The position numbers and the translations under genes were made by a program. A stretch of DNA of 64,000 nucleotides from Thunnus maccoyii (lineage: Eukaryota; Chordata; Actinopteri; Scombriformes; Scombridae), in the NCBI RefSeq assembly GCF_910596095.1, contig NC_056548.1, positions 17,570,651 through 17,634,650 on the forward strand, given 5' to 3'. Of the stretch, positions 32,820 through 45,080 are shown piece by piece; position 1 is the first letter of the stretch, and each line of letters starts with the position of its first letter. A model generated the notes under the pieces. It was not told the origin of the DNA, did no database searches, and saw only the letters and a program-made list of their open reading frames with translations.

Positions 32820-35040
32820 CTAATTTGATGCCATTTCACATATCCAATGTAACTCTTTAATGATGCAGTTTCCATCATACCGGGTTTTCCAGGGATTAGA
32901 GGGGCTAGGAACTGTAACACCACAATCCTCTCCCAGGTAACCGTTGTTTGGTTCTCCACCCATCCAGTACCTTTGGAAAATCAAAATAATTAAATAGATA
33001 TGTATAGTTTTATTTGGGACGATAAGGCATCATTTATCCTCACCAAAATAATGAAAGAGATCAATAATAATCCATAATTAATACAGCATTAAGAGTAAAA
33101 TACTGCAGCTCTCACCTTTGTTCCACCTCAGTGACATTATTAATCCAGACCCATATCCCCTCTGTCCCTGTGTCAGTGAGACCAATCCAGAATCCGTTCT
33201 CCCACATGTCAGTGCCACTTCTCATACTGTCAATGCTGTTACTCACAAATGTCTGTGAGCACACAAAGGAGTTGATATTTTTAAAGAGACAACTGTAAAA
33301 TGTAAATGTTTAAATATATATTTCAACATTTTTATTGAAATATACTTTACACTCTCTCTCTTATCTGTTTTCAACCCACCTGCTCCTCCTGATTATCGAT
33401 CACAACCAGATCAGCTCCACGACTGATACAGTCCGCTCTGCTATCTTTCCAGTCCTTTTTGACAGTACCGGACTCAGAGTAAGAAAAGAAATAGCAGGAT
33501 GTGTTGAGAAGAACCCATCCAGGGAGGCATTTGCCACAGGTTCCCTCTAGGAGATACAAAATATTTCTTGTAACTTAAACTGTTTTTATTAGTTGACATT
33601 AAATAAAATATGTCTTTACAAACTATAATACAATTCTGCCTCACCCAAAGCTGATATATTGGTCTGCAGGTTTGTCTTTTCTGTGCGCAGTGCCTCCATC
33701 TGTCTCTGATAACCATCATTGATGGTCTTCTGCTGCTCAATTTGCAACTTCAGTTGTGCATGGTTTTTGATCGCTGCCTCTAACGCCTTCTTGGCCTCCT
33801 TCTCAGCTTCAATCACATCGCTGTAGTTGCTGCTGAGATAGTTCAGCTCATTGATGAGCTCTGTTGCAGCTGAGTGGGGAACCTGGAGGGAAGCTTCTTT
33901 GACTTTGGCACCTGAGAAAGAGAACAAGAACTGAGTCAAAACTGAGTAGTGCATCCAAAGACATATTTTATATTGTAACTTACCAAACATAGATGAAAAC
34001 TTATAGGCCTATTATTGCATTGTTTTTTTTAAGAAATATGTGAAAATCTTTTCTTTAGAAGAAAAATACTTTTGAATATGAATTTCATTTATCTGATTTC
34101 TCCACGGTTTTCCATTAAAAAAAATAGGAATTACTGGCCGAAAAATGAGATATAATTTGTTAGATCATAACATAATAACACTCTTTGGAAACATAATGAT
34201 ATCTCAGTAACAAAATATGAAAATGTGAACAACTGTTTCCACATAATTATCTCTGCATTGAATGTAGCTGTTCTGAAGTATATTGAAATAATTGTACATT
34301 TTGCACAAAGTCTTGCAGATTCCCATTTTTGTTTTGAGTCAAAAAAAAGAGACAGTATTAGCTTACTGATGAGAAACTCAACAGAAGAGGGAAATGAAAC
34401 TTTTTCTTCCTGTCAACTGTCATACTCACACTTAATCCCAATAGCAACAGCAGTTATCAGCAAAACAGCGTTCAACAGCCCCAGACACAATATAACCAGT
34501 CGATAGTTTGGAAAAGTGCATCCACCTGTGATCATATAACATAAGAATGTAGTATTTCATGAAGGTCAAAGCTTTCGACAAATCACACAAAATATTGTGT
34601 TTCTATATTCTCATTTTGTTTGTTGTCAAAATATTGAAAAACTACGTCTGAAAAATTCTGAAATTGCATAAAAAATAATGTCTTGGTTGCTCAGTATAAT
34701 CGACAGGAAATCTGAATTCTATTGAATCTCAACTTTAAGTCATACCACAATGTACACAAGGATTTCAAAAGCTACATAAATATGACTTTTAAAGCTACAA
34801 TCATTAAGCTTGGTTGTACAGCATATATTAAAAATTCTATAGTGCTCTGCATTCACTAACATTTTCAAAATCAAAAGGTCAGAAATGAGTCAGAGAAAAT
34901 TACGAGGAATAACTCAAGAAACCAGTAATAAATGTGTCAGACACTGCAGAACATTTGATTTTAAAAGTCTTACCTTGTCCAAAGATTTCATAGCGAGTAA
35001 GAAAATGTCTGAAGTTTGTCTTTCTCCATGGATTCTCCAT
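32820..35040 (-). CDS. Lectin E: type II membrane C-type lectin, EPN kept, WND lost
   Basis: Six exons: 34974-35040 (ATG), 34430-34525, 33645-33911, 33380-33546, 33116-33252, 32820-32970 (stop TAG); 885 nt, 294 residues, phases consistent. The tail is short and basic (MENPWRKTNFRHFLTRYEIF). The membrane segment is about 32-54 (GLLNAVLLITAVAIGIKC), the coiled-coil neck 55-143, and the C-type lectin domain 144-294 (CGKCLPGW, SCYFF, GFWIGLTD, WICEMASN). EPNNGYLGEDC is present, but the WND position reads RYDGN, so the calcium/sugar site is altered. A TATA box lies about 45 bp before the ATG. The 5' four exons and flanks are nearly identical to lectin F; the last two exons are nearly identical to fragment D instead. 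Confidence 0.85.
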
Positions 35041-35554
35041 CACTGCAGTGCTGCAGATTCTGTCCACTGGTCTCGTTGCCTCCTCTTTTATATCTCAAAC
35101 GGAAGAGTGAGTTGAATGGGAGTGCTTCTTTGAGTATTAGTGGGCATGTCTTTACACTTAGTCTATTCATTTGCTTTACTGTAGGAAACTTTTAAATTAT
35201 TGGATTTATTACATTTATTTAAGTCCAAGGGAAATACTTAAAATAAACTTAAGAATATGGAATGAATCTACATGAATACTGAATGAAACTTGAGAAGACA
35301 GATTTGCAACAAGGTTATTTGACAAAATCTTTTCATTAGTTCTGTTGAATGCAGGAGATACTTTGTCACAAGAATCAAGTGATGCATTGAGTGAACAATA
35401 GTTTTCAGTCCTGTCACAACAAATCAGTTGGATTGATGTCTATACGATTTACATTAACATAACTGTGGCTCTGTGTTTGGGGTTGTTAAATCTACGTTTC
35501 AGTCATTTATACTTAAGACTGCATTTTGCAAAATGTATGTATGTTGCACACGCT
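35041..35554. other. Lectin E upstream region shared with lectin F
   Basis: The proximal about 500 bp align closely with 43664-44150 upstream of lectin F (shared TTTGCAACAAGGTTATTTGAC and GAATGCAGGAGATACTTTGTC), with small indels. No gene is seen. It should contain the promoter and near regulatory sites of both genes. Confidence 0.6.
35085..35092 (-). promoter_or_regulatory. TATA box of lectin E
   Basis: The minus strand reads GATATAAAAGAGGAGGC, a consensus TATAAAAG about 45 bp upstream of the start codon, so the 5' UTR should be very short. The same box is kept in lectin F. Confidence 0.7.
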
Positions 35555-36195
35555 TCAAATCCTCCATCATCATCCTTGTCCCCAAAAAAACAAGGATCAC
35601 AGAACTTACAGACTACAGACCTGTTACCCTGACCTCATCTTGTGTTGTCCCACCTAAAATCCATCACAGACCCACTTCTGGACCACTGAGCTGAGAAGGT
35701 GATTGGCTACAACCTGCCATCCCTGCAGGGGCTGCATGCCTCCAGGACACTTAGGTGAGCAGGAAAGATCATGGTCGACCCCTCCTTCCCCAGACATAAA
35801 CTTTTTGAAACGTTCCCCTCCAGCAAGAGACCGAGGTCTGTCAAGACCAGAACCTCATGGCATAAGAATAGTTGTGTTCTTGTGCTGCCACCAACCCCCA
35901 CTGACACGGACTCTACCCCCCCATGGACGTACACATTATATTAACGAAAAATCCAATTATCATGTATTTGCACATCTGGGATCTTTGATATAACATGGCA
36001 TGTTACGTTAACGCAAATTGTATTATTATAATCATTATTATTTATCAGTTTATTTTTTTATTGTAAATTCTTTTTTTTAATATTATTTAGGACTACTTAA
36101 ATTTGTGTATATTTTTGATTGTTATGCACTACAACATCAAGGCAAATTTCTTGTGTGTACAAACCTACTTGGCAATAAACCCAATTCTGATTTAA
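35555..36195 (+). mobile_element. L2-type LINE, 3' fragment
   Basis: Reads ILVPKKTRITELTDYRPVTLTS (reverse-transcriptase start motif), then after a large internal deletion a C-terminal region (NLPSLQGLHASRTL, DPSFPRHKLFETFPS). It ends in a 3' tail CTTGGCAATAAACCCAATTCTGATTT, the ending typical of fish L2/CR1-type LINEs. Both halves are too short to be functional. Confidence 0.7.
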
Positions 36196-36335
36196 TAAAC
36201 TTTACACTTACAACAAATGGAACAATACAAAAAGTCTGGTGGGTTCAAGCAAGGTACCCATGTGGGGAAAAACTCTAATAAAATAGGGGGTTGATGATGT
36301 GATGTACTTTACAATCAGTGGTTCTCCTCAGTGGT
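36190..36335. repeat. Lectin-upstream conserved block, copy near E
   Basis: The sequence TTTACACTTACAACAAATGG through GATGATGTGATGTACTTTAC resembles 48045-48215 (near pseudogene H) and, more distantly, 52775-52950 (upstream of lectin G). All three are in the same orientation relative to the nearby lectin start exon, so it is probably ancestral upstream DNA of the lectin unit. Confidence 0.5.
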
Positions 36336-36756
36336 CCCCGGACCCATTGAGGGGGTCCCCAGCAAATAGGGGAATAATTCATTTTCACTATAATTCCATC
36401 CATAAATAACACAACGTCAGAATGTGTCACTATTTTGGTTACTGGTTTCATCACGTTGAACTACATTTTATGGTGTGCCACTCAAGCAGTTTTTACAGAA
36501 GCAGATATTTCATAAAGCTGTGGAGAGCACGCTTTTGAAATAAAAAATCAATTCATTCATAGGTTGAGCAATAATATGTACATGTGTGTTGCTCAGTAAT
36601 AGTGCCATATCTGTTCTCATGGCCTGTTCCTCTTTCCCTTAATTAACTTATTCCCCAAAATTCCCCTTGTAGCTGTGTTATTAGTTTTTGTCTAGCAACT
36701 GTCACTTTACTTAGGGCCTGAGCCCCAAAGGGGCGAAGACCCTCTTGTATCTGTTC

Positions 36757-36788
<32 letters not shown>

Positions 36789-37170
36789 TCAAAGTCATGG
36801 GATTTATGAGGATATTTCACAAGAAGAGTGACATTCTCCTCTCCAACTGAGAGGGAGAGAGAGAGAATGGGAGGGAGGGGGGGGGGATGGGTGAAGTAAG
36901 ACCTGTCAGCCCAGGTCTGAAATATCTATATGCCTGTGACAGAAGCCCTTGGACTGCGCCACACTCCAGTTACTCAGTGTTTCTACACATCTGACAGCAG
37001 TGTTAAATCCTTACTTTTTTTTCAAGGAGTACATGTGCTCCTAAATGAAAAAAATTAGGAGCACACATATAACTTTAGGAGCACACTGAAAAATGTTCAA
37101 GTAACAGTTTCTGAAAGAAAACAATTCATTACATACATATTTACAATTTATCACATACATATTTAAACTC

Positions 37171-37207
<37 letters not shown>

Positions 37208-39140
37208 CAAAATTTATGTTGTTTTTAGGGGTGCTTGATTATGGCAAAAATCATAATCACGATTATTTTTGTTCAATATTGAGATCACGATTATTTAACA
37301 TGATTACTTTTTGACTGTCATTTTTGCCAGTTGCCGATATTCATATATGCATATATTTTTTCCCACTTGGCTGAGGAGACTATTACACATGCAATCATAT
37401 ATTGTACTAATGAACAAGAAAGACTATAGCCTATATGAGGGAAGAACTCAGGAAGACTGGAGTTCCGGAGCTCAGTATTAAAACTTTAATGAACCTGCCA
37501 AGAGGGTGGAGCAGCAGTTTTGGTTTGTAGTTTATTAGACAGACAGGAATAATGTGTAGGATTTAATCATTGGGTCACAGTTTGAAGTGGAGGGTGGCAG
37601 TAATGCACCTAATATGCTGGTTGCCAACTGCTGTTATAAACCAAAAAGAGGAGAGTAAAATATTTTTCCAAACAGAGTGGTACATCCTGTCAGCCGAGGG
37701 ATTTCCTATGTGTGCAGCTGAACACAGCAGCTCCTATACGGACTGTTTCTCCATGATGGTCCCAGTGTTTCTTCCGCAGGTTTCACTTCACTCAGCTGGC
37801 CGACAGACCCGCTGGTTCTTCCCACTTTAACCTGGATAACAAACCAGGGCTTGGTGGTCTGGTTGGATCCAAACAGAGAGCCGGGGCTAGCTGAGAGGCT
37901 AGCGGAGGCTAACTGGTTGTGCTTCTTTCCGGTCATGCTGCAGCTTACGCTGTGCTAGCCTTAGGAGTGTCACCACTTTCTGTATCCGTTGTTTCAACTT
38001 TAAATCCCTCTAGCGTTTCATATAGCGTTATGGTTGTAAGTTGTAGTCTCACAGTGTGCGAGTAAATTATTTCTCCACTTCACACACATCTATTTTTAGG
38101 GGCAAATGCGAGTGAAATACTCACACTGTAGAGCCCAATGACAGTACACATTTCAATCAAACTTTGACCAGATCATGTGGGTTAAAAGTGTTTACTTTTC
38201 TAAAAATAGACGATGAAATATAGGAAATTAATTTGTTTTACACACAAACTTATCAAGACTTTTCAATTTACTTATTGAAATTCAAGTGGCCAGGCTCAAA
38301 ACTTGCACAGTTTTGATGACACAGGTGTGAGAAACTCAGCCTTATACGACAAACATCATCTGATTCACATGAAATTTTCAAGGTGTGCTCTACAGTTGAT
38401 ATACAGTGACACAATGTTCACTTAATGGGTGTTTTCTAGCACCATATAGTGGACTCAAGAAATGATATTTAACTCCTTCATGCAATGTTAGATAACAGTG
38501 AAAAACTAAAGTTACACGTCTTTGTCCAGCAAGTACTCGTAACAATGTACATTTAAACGTACGCCACATAGAATGGTATTTATGAGAATATTTTACAAGA
38601 AGAGTGACATTCTCCTCTCGAACTGAGAGGGAGAGAGAGAGAATAGATAAATATATTAAATATATTTAATATTTAATTGAAGTATTGTACACTTGTTGCC
38701 ATCTTTTTGGTAAAGAGTGATGTCAACTTGCAGGTAAGTTTGATGAGGAAAGTATGAAAATATAGTGAATATAGATGATTCCTAACTCACTTGTGTTTGT
38801 ATGTGTGTATCCTATGAGGCTGCTGCCCTGTTATAGTATTTTAGTTACTCATTATTTGAAGTTGTCATCTTTGTATATAGTAGGTATTTTCTGCTTCAAT
38901 GAAACAAGAAAAATTTGTATCATGTCCTGCTGGGTAACTACATGCAGATGTCTGTTGATACAACATTTGCAAGAAATGTGAACCTTTAGAAAATTGTTAT
39001 ATACAGTGTATGGATGACTATCAATAACATGTTGAGCTTGACTTTATTAGCAAGATTCTACATTCCAGGATTTTCTGATGACTGCTGAAATACTGTTAGA
39101 ATAATTAAAAGTTAAAAAAAGTCCAGAAACGTAAATCACG
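36336..39140. other. Gene-free, repeat-rich stretch between lectins E and F
   Basis: No gene was recognised. It contains a CTTT microsatellite (about 36757-36790), a GA/poly-G run (36848-36888), a GT microsatellite (about 37171-37203) and a GGGGTGCTTGATTATGG...CACGATTATT element start (about 37228-37320) typical of hAT-derived fish repeats. A segment of about 75 bp occurs twice, at about 36800-36866 and 38574-38645. The open frame 37570-37830 has no domain and is AT-rich or repeat-like. Confidence 0.5.
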
Positions 39141-39224
39141 TTTTAAAGATATTTTATTCAAGACAGTTCCAAACATATATTTGTGTTTTCTGCTTGAGTA
39201 ATACTTCTGGAGTGTATCCAAAGT

Positions 39225-42200
39225 CTAACTTGGTGGCATTTCACATATCCAATGTAACAGATATGCATGGCAGCCTCCATCAAACCGTGTCTTCCAGGGA
39301 TTAGAGGACCTATAAACTGCCACCCCACAATGCTCTCCGCGTGGTCCCTGGTTGTTAGGTTCTCCATCTATCCAGTACCTTGTAAAAATATAGTTATTCC
39401 ATTTTCTTACTCATAATGACATGGCATCACTTATCTTCATCATATTCATGAAGCAAAGTGAAAATAATGAATTATAATTGAAAATGAATACCAGATTAAC
39501 AGTAAAATACTGCAGTTCTCACCTTTGTTCCACCTCGGTGACATTATTGATCCAGATCCATTCCCCTTCTGTCTCTATGTCAGTGACACCAATCCAGAAT
39601 CCATTTTCCCACCATCTAGAACTGGTTACTTTATTTTGGATGCTGTTACTCACAAATGCCTGTGTAAGCACATAAAGAAGTTCTTTTCAAAGAGCCCAAT
39701 TATAAAATTCAAATGTGCAAATGTTTCTAGCATCCTCATCTTTAGCCACACTAGGGACATGGCTCTATGGATGGCAATGTCAATGTGTCCACCACTTATC
39801 TCTGCAACTATTATTGTTGTATTGTATTTATTGGGACCATGTACAGTGTTAAACATACATGTTAACATTTGATGTACTGCATCAGAGTTAGTTTAAGCTA
39901 ATTTTCATCTGCAGTCCCTTACAATGAAAACATACAACAGGACAATAACAAACAGTACAAAGCAAAAAACACACAGGACACATTATACAAAATACAAATC
40001 TACACACAACAGCACATCACATGCACCCACAATGTCAACTAGAAATTAATAACGTAAGCTTGTCAAATTAAAATCAAGATTATTTGCGTTCATGAGAAGA
40101 CTATGAGATGAAATGCAGAGTCAGTGGTTACAGAGCTGAGTAGTTTTTAGCAGATTTTTAAATTTGGTTTTGAACGTACTGATGGAACTGCAGCTCTTCA
40201 TATCATCAGGTAGGATGTTCCACTGAGTTGTGGCTTTCACAAAGAAAGCTGACTGCCCAAATGCAGTGCGATGAAATGGTACAATCTCATATAGAGGATA
40301 TTCTGGAGGATCTAATAGAACTTACTGAGTGAGTGTACACAAAGTCACATAGTGGAGGAGGGGCCAAACCATTTAAAATTTTATAAACTAGGCACAAATT
40401 TGAGAATAATCTAAAATTCTCAAAACTCAGTAAATTGTATTTCTCCAGTACCCTACAGTGATGCAAATGCATTGGCTTTTTGTCCAGTCTTTAAAGTTTG
40501 TTTGTATAAGGACTCAAGAGGTTTTATGGCTGTTTCTCCAGCCTGCTCCCAACATGTGATGCAATTAGACAAATAATCATAGCATGCATAAATATCTTGG
40601 TTGCATCTAAAGAGAGACAGTTTCTAATATGTCTAAAATTTGCCAAGTTGTACTTTATGGTTTGAACCATTTTTTAAACATGTTTCTTAAAGTTCAAATT
40701 TGGATCCAGTGTCACACCAAGATATTTAAAATCAGTGACTATGTCAATCCTTTCACCTTTGATGAGAATATCAGTGTTAGGAGGTTGTACCATGGTTTTG
40801 GAGAAAAACATACCCTTTGTCTTGTTTACATTTAGACTCAGACATGATTGATCAAGCCATTGTATGATCCTTTCCAATGCAATTGTTAGCTTAGCAGCTA
40901 ACTCAGTTGTTTTTGCATGTATGTACACAACGGTGTCATCTGCATACATTTGCAGTTCTACATCATAACACTATTTAAGTCTGCAAGACTGCAGATAGAC
41001 CCTTCTCAATATTTTTACCCTAAAACTAGCCAGATTGTTGCTTTAAGCAGAGGATATGACAGCCTACTTGATAAGTATTACTGGCTGCTTCTTAGTGCAC
41101 TGGACTGTCTACTGTTAGCCATTAAGGGTGCATCCCAACACCCAAACCTAAAGCCTTGAGCTCTTAAGTTCACATTCACGCACTGCCAGGGTGGGACAAG
41201 TGTGTCCCATGTCTGAAATATACCAACACACACTACACTTAACCCACACCTGATGCACACTTCTCTTAATACCGCTTCAAAATGGTATTCAGAGCCAGGT
41301 GTAGCCTATAATTCATCATGGTATATTGTGCAGTATGGGCTTAAATTAGGGTCATATGTATTGTAGCTGTGTATCACCATATCTGAATGTGTGAAAACAT
41401 CTGTATGAATGTATGAATACATTTAAATGTGTGAATGTGTAAAAATGTTTTGCTCAAATGAATTCAAATGTTTAAATGTGTAAAAAATATCTGAACAAAT
41501 AGATTCAATATTTGAATCCGTAAGGAGATCTGTAGCTGTGCATGACATTTTGTCCATCTGTCCATCTCTCTCATTCCCTGTTCTGACCCAGCTAGTTGCT
41601 GTCCCACTATGTGCGTCTGATAGAACTCTACCAAAGATTTTATAGGCCTACCTGCTTTTCCCATTAAATTCACCTTTTCATGTTAAATTTCCTCTGTGGT
41701 CAGTGTGCAGTGATAAATAAGATGCAGAAGGTATTTGTATGAATTTCTATTCCCTCCCTTCATATTTTGCACCTTTAAACAGGAGTGCCTTAAAATAAAT
41801 GTTGCATGAAACAAAACATGCCATTTTCAGTGATGCCACTTTTCTTTCATTTCATTGGTGCAAAACCCTGGTCCTTCAGTAAATAAGGACAGATGCAATT
41901 TGCCTTTTTAGCATCTTAAAAAGGGCTGCAAATCCTTAGTAAATATTAGGCTACCCTTAGCTTTGTTGAAATATTCATTACACTTTTTCTGTTATTTGTT
42001 TTCAACCCACCTGCTCTTCCTGGTTGTCGATCACAACCAGATCAGCTCCACGACTAATACAGTCCTCTCTGCTATCTGGCCAGTACTTTTTGACAGTACG
42101 GGACTCAGAGTAAGAGAAGAAATAGCAGGATGTGTTGAGAAGAACCCATCCAGGGAGGCATTTGCCACAGGTTCCCTCTAGGAGATACAAAATATTTCTT

Positions 42201-43663
42201 GTAACTTAAACTGTTGACATTAAATAAAATATGTCTTTACAAACTATAATACAATTCTGCCTCACCCAAAGCTGATATATTGGTCTGCAGGTTTGTCTTT
42301 TCTGTGCGCAGTGCCTCCATCTGTCTCTGATAACCATCATTGATGGTCTTCTGCTGCTCAATTTGCAACTTCAGTTGTTCATGGTTTTTGTTCGCTGCCT
42401 CTAATGCCTTCTTGGCCTCCTTCTCAGCTTCAATCACATCGCTGTAGTTGCTGCTGAGATAGTTCAGCTCATTGATGAGCTCTGTTGCAGCTGAGTGGGG
42501 AACCTGGAGGGAAGCTTCTTTGACTTTGGCACCTGAGAAAGAGAACAAGAACTGAGTCAAAACTGAGTAGTGCATCCAAAGACATATTTTATATAACTTA
42601 AGTTACCAAACATAGATGAAAACTTATAGGCCTATTATTGCATTGTTTTTTTAAGAAATATGTGAAAATCTTTTCTTTAGAAGAAAAATACTTGTTTGAA
42701 TATGAATTTCATTTATCTGATTTCTCCACGGTTTTCCATAAAAAAGCTAGGAATTTCTGGCCGAAAAATGAGATATAATTTGTTAGATCATAACATAATA
42801 ACACTCTTTGGAAACATAATGATATCTCAATAACAACATATGAAAATGTGAACAACTGTTTCCACATAATTATCTCTGCATTGAATGTAGCTGTTCTGAA
42901 GTATATTGAAATAATTGTACATTTTGCACAAAGTCTTGCAGATTCCCATTTTTGTTTTGAGTCAAAAAAAAGAGACAGTATTAGCTTACTGATGAGAAAC
43001 TCAACAGAAGAGGGAAATGAAACTTTTTCTTCCTGTCAACTGTCATACTCACACTTAATCCCAATAGCAACAGCAGTTATCAGCAAAACAGCGTTCAACA
43101 GCCCCAGACACAATATAACCAGTCGATACTTTGGAAAAGTGCATCCACCTGTGATCATATAACATAAGAATGTAGTATTTCATGAAGGTCAAAGCTTTCA
43201 ACAAATCACACAAAATATTGTGTTTCTATATTCTCATTTTGTTTGTTGTCAAAATATTGAAAAACTACGTCTGAAAAATTCTGAAATTACATAAAAAATA
43301 ATGTCTTGGTTGCTCAGTATAATCAACAGGAAATCTGAATTCTATTGAATCTCAACTTTAAGTCATACCACAATGTACACAAGGATTTCAAAAGCTACAT
43401 AAATATGACTTTTAAAGCTACAATCATTAAGCTTGGTTGTACAGCATATATTAAAAATTCTATAGTGCTCTGCATTCACTAACATTTTCAAAATCAAAAG
43501 GTCAGAAATGAGTCAGAGAAAATTACGAGGAATAACTCAAGAAACCAGTAATAAATGTGTGAGACACTGCAGAACATTTGATTTTAAAAGTCTTACCTTG
43601 TCCAAAGATTTCATAGCGAGTGAGAAAATGTCTGAAGTTTGTGCTTCTCTGTGGATTCTCCAT
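39225..43663 (-). CDS. Lectin F: type II membrane C-type lectin, EPN kept, WND lost
   Basis: Six exons: 43597-43663 (ATG), 43053-43148, 42266-42532, 42011-42177, 39523-39659, 39225-39378 (stop TAG); 888 nt, 295 residues, phases consistent. The architecture matches lectin E: tail MENPQRSTNFRHFLTRYEIF, membrane segment about 32-54, neck 55-143, lectin domain 144-295. Exons 1 to 4 differ from E at only a few residues. Exons 5 and 6 differ widely (GFWIGVTDIETEGEW; EPNNQGPRGEHC with one extra codon; RFDGG where WND would be). The sugar site keeps EPN only. Intron 4 (2.35 kb) holds a LINE fragment in the same orientation. TATA box about 45 bp before the ATG. Confidence 0.85.
39818..40975 (-). mobile_element. 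5'-truncated LINE inside lectin F intron 4
   Basis: On the minus strand it carries the YADD box (MYADDTVVYIHAKTTELAAKL), NVNKTKGMFF, FKYLGVTLDPNLNFKKH and a C-terminal region (NLCLVYKILNGLAPPPLCDF), then a 3' UTR ending in GGTCCCAATAAATACAATAC, an A-rich tail. It is truncated upstream of YADD at about 40975 and has frameshifts. A CR1/L2/Rex-type element, distinct from the copy at 28715-31955. Confidence 0.75.
40976..42000. other. Rest of lectin F intron 4
   Basis: AT-rich intron sequence without a recognised gene. It includes a loose repetition of AATGTGTGAAT/AAATGTGTAAAAA words near 41390-41490. Confidence 0.5.
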
Positions 43664-43707
43664 CACTGCAGTGCTGCAGGTTCTGTCCACTGGTCTCGTT
43701 GCCTCCT

Positions 43708-43715
43708 CTTTTATA
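43708..43715 (-). promoter_or_regulatory. TATA box of lectin F
   Basis: The minus strand reads GGATATAAAAGAGGAGGC about 45 bp upstream of the start codon, the same as in lectin E. Confidence 0.7.
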
Positions 43716-44419
43716 TCCCGAACAGGAAGAGTGAGTTGAATGGGAGTGCTTCTTTGAGTATTAGTGGGCATGTCTTTACACTTAGTCTATTCATTTACTG
43801 GATTTACTGGAAGTCCAAGGGAAATACTTAAAATAAACTTAAGAATATGGAATGAATCTATACGAATACTGAATGAAACTTGAGAAGACAGATTTGCAAC
43901 AAGGTTATTTGACAAAATCTTTTCATCAGTTCTGTTGAATGCAGGAGATACTTTGTCACAAGAATCAAGTGATGCATTGAGTGAACAACTGTTCTCAATC
44001 CTGCCACAATCAGTTGGATTGATGGCTGGGCTCTGACACGGTCACTCCCACAGATTTACATTATCATAACTGTGGCTCTGTGTTTGGGGTTGTTAAATCT
44101 ACATTAAAGTCATTTATACTTAAGACTGCATTATATAAAATGTGTGTTACACAAGTCTTCTTGTGTTGTGCCTCCTGCAAAGAAGCAACATCATGCAGGC
44201 ACCCCAGGGCTTCATGGTGGGGATGGTGTATTTCTGCTGATGTCCAATATTTGGCTTACGCAATGTTTTACAGCTGTTACATTCAGTCTAAAAGCCAGAA
44301 AACTCAACTAGCCATTTTTTTCCCCTTTCGACAGTAACTTTCTCTTTGCCACCCTTTCATGAAGATGTATAATAAAGTTTTTGCATAGCGTCTTATATTG
44401 CAGCCATGTAGCTTGTATG

Positions 44420-45080
44420 TAGGGGAGAACAGGGTAGGTTGTCACATTCATTGGATGTCACTCCCTAGAGGGCATTGTTAAAAAAATGTTGTCACTAGAA
44501 TTTTCAGAATTGAGGTCAGAGGTCACCTACTAGGTCATTCCTCACTTGACATTGAAGTGAGAGGACTTTCAGTGTTTTTCATGTCAAAATGTAAAGCTAT
44601 TAGGTGTTTCTCCTCTAAGTTTTTACATAATGGGTTTATAATAAAACAAATATTACCATTAAAAAGTATGAAGGGAGAGCTATAGTTTAGTTTTTTCTTA
44701 AATACGCTACAACATGTGATTGTTAGCTTTGCAGTTAGCAAAAAATCCCAGTTGGGGATGCTTGTCACATTCTCTTCAGGGTTGGTTGTCACATATATGA
44801 ACATTCAACATGAAATTACACTTTTAAAATTCATTTTTAAGATTGCATACATTGTTTTTTCCCGATAAAATAACAGGTACAAACAACCCCACAATGGAGA
44901 TGGTTGTCACAAGTGCACAAGACCTATTTGACAGTCCACATCTTTTGAACAGAATAAGCTTAAGGAGAGAAAGGTCACTCTATTCCTACCTGACACTTTA
45001 GGTTTCCATTACACATTAAAAGGGAATCTGTTAAAGATACAGTTTTTGAGGGATTCAACTACCATCCCTGTTCTTCCCTA
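44420..45080. mobile_element. Inverted-repeat DNA element (about 660 bp), TA-flanked
   Basis: The left end TAGGGGAGAACAGGGTAGGTTG and the right end, read in reverse, TAGGGAAGAACAGGGATGGTAG, are imperfect inverted repeats of about 22 bp. TA lies at both edges, as expected for a TA target duplication. The word GGTTGTCACA recurs inside in one orientation (44435, 44783, 44902). It has no coding capacity, so it is a non-autonomous DNA transposon. Confidence 0.75.

Noticed and set aside
37570-37830. 86-codon plus-strand open frame
   Set aside because: Within a repeat-rich stretch, no domain, no conserved start or splice sites.
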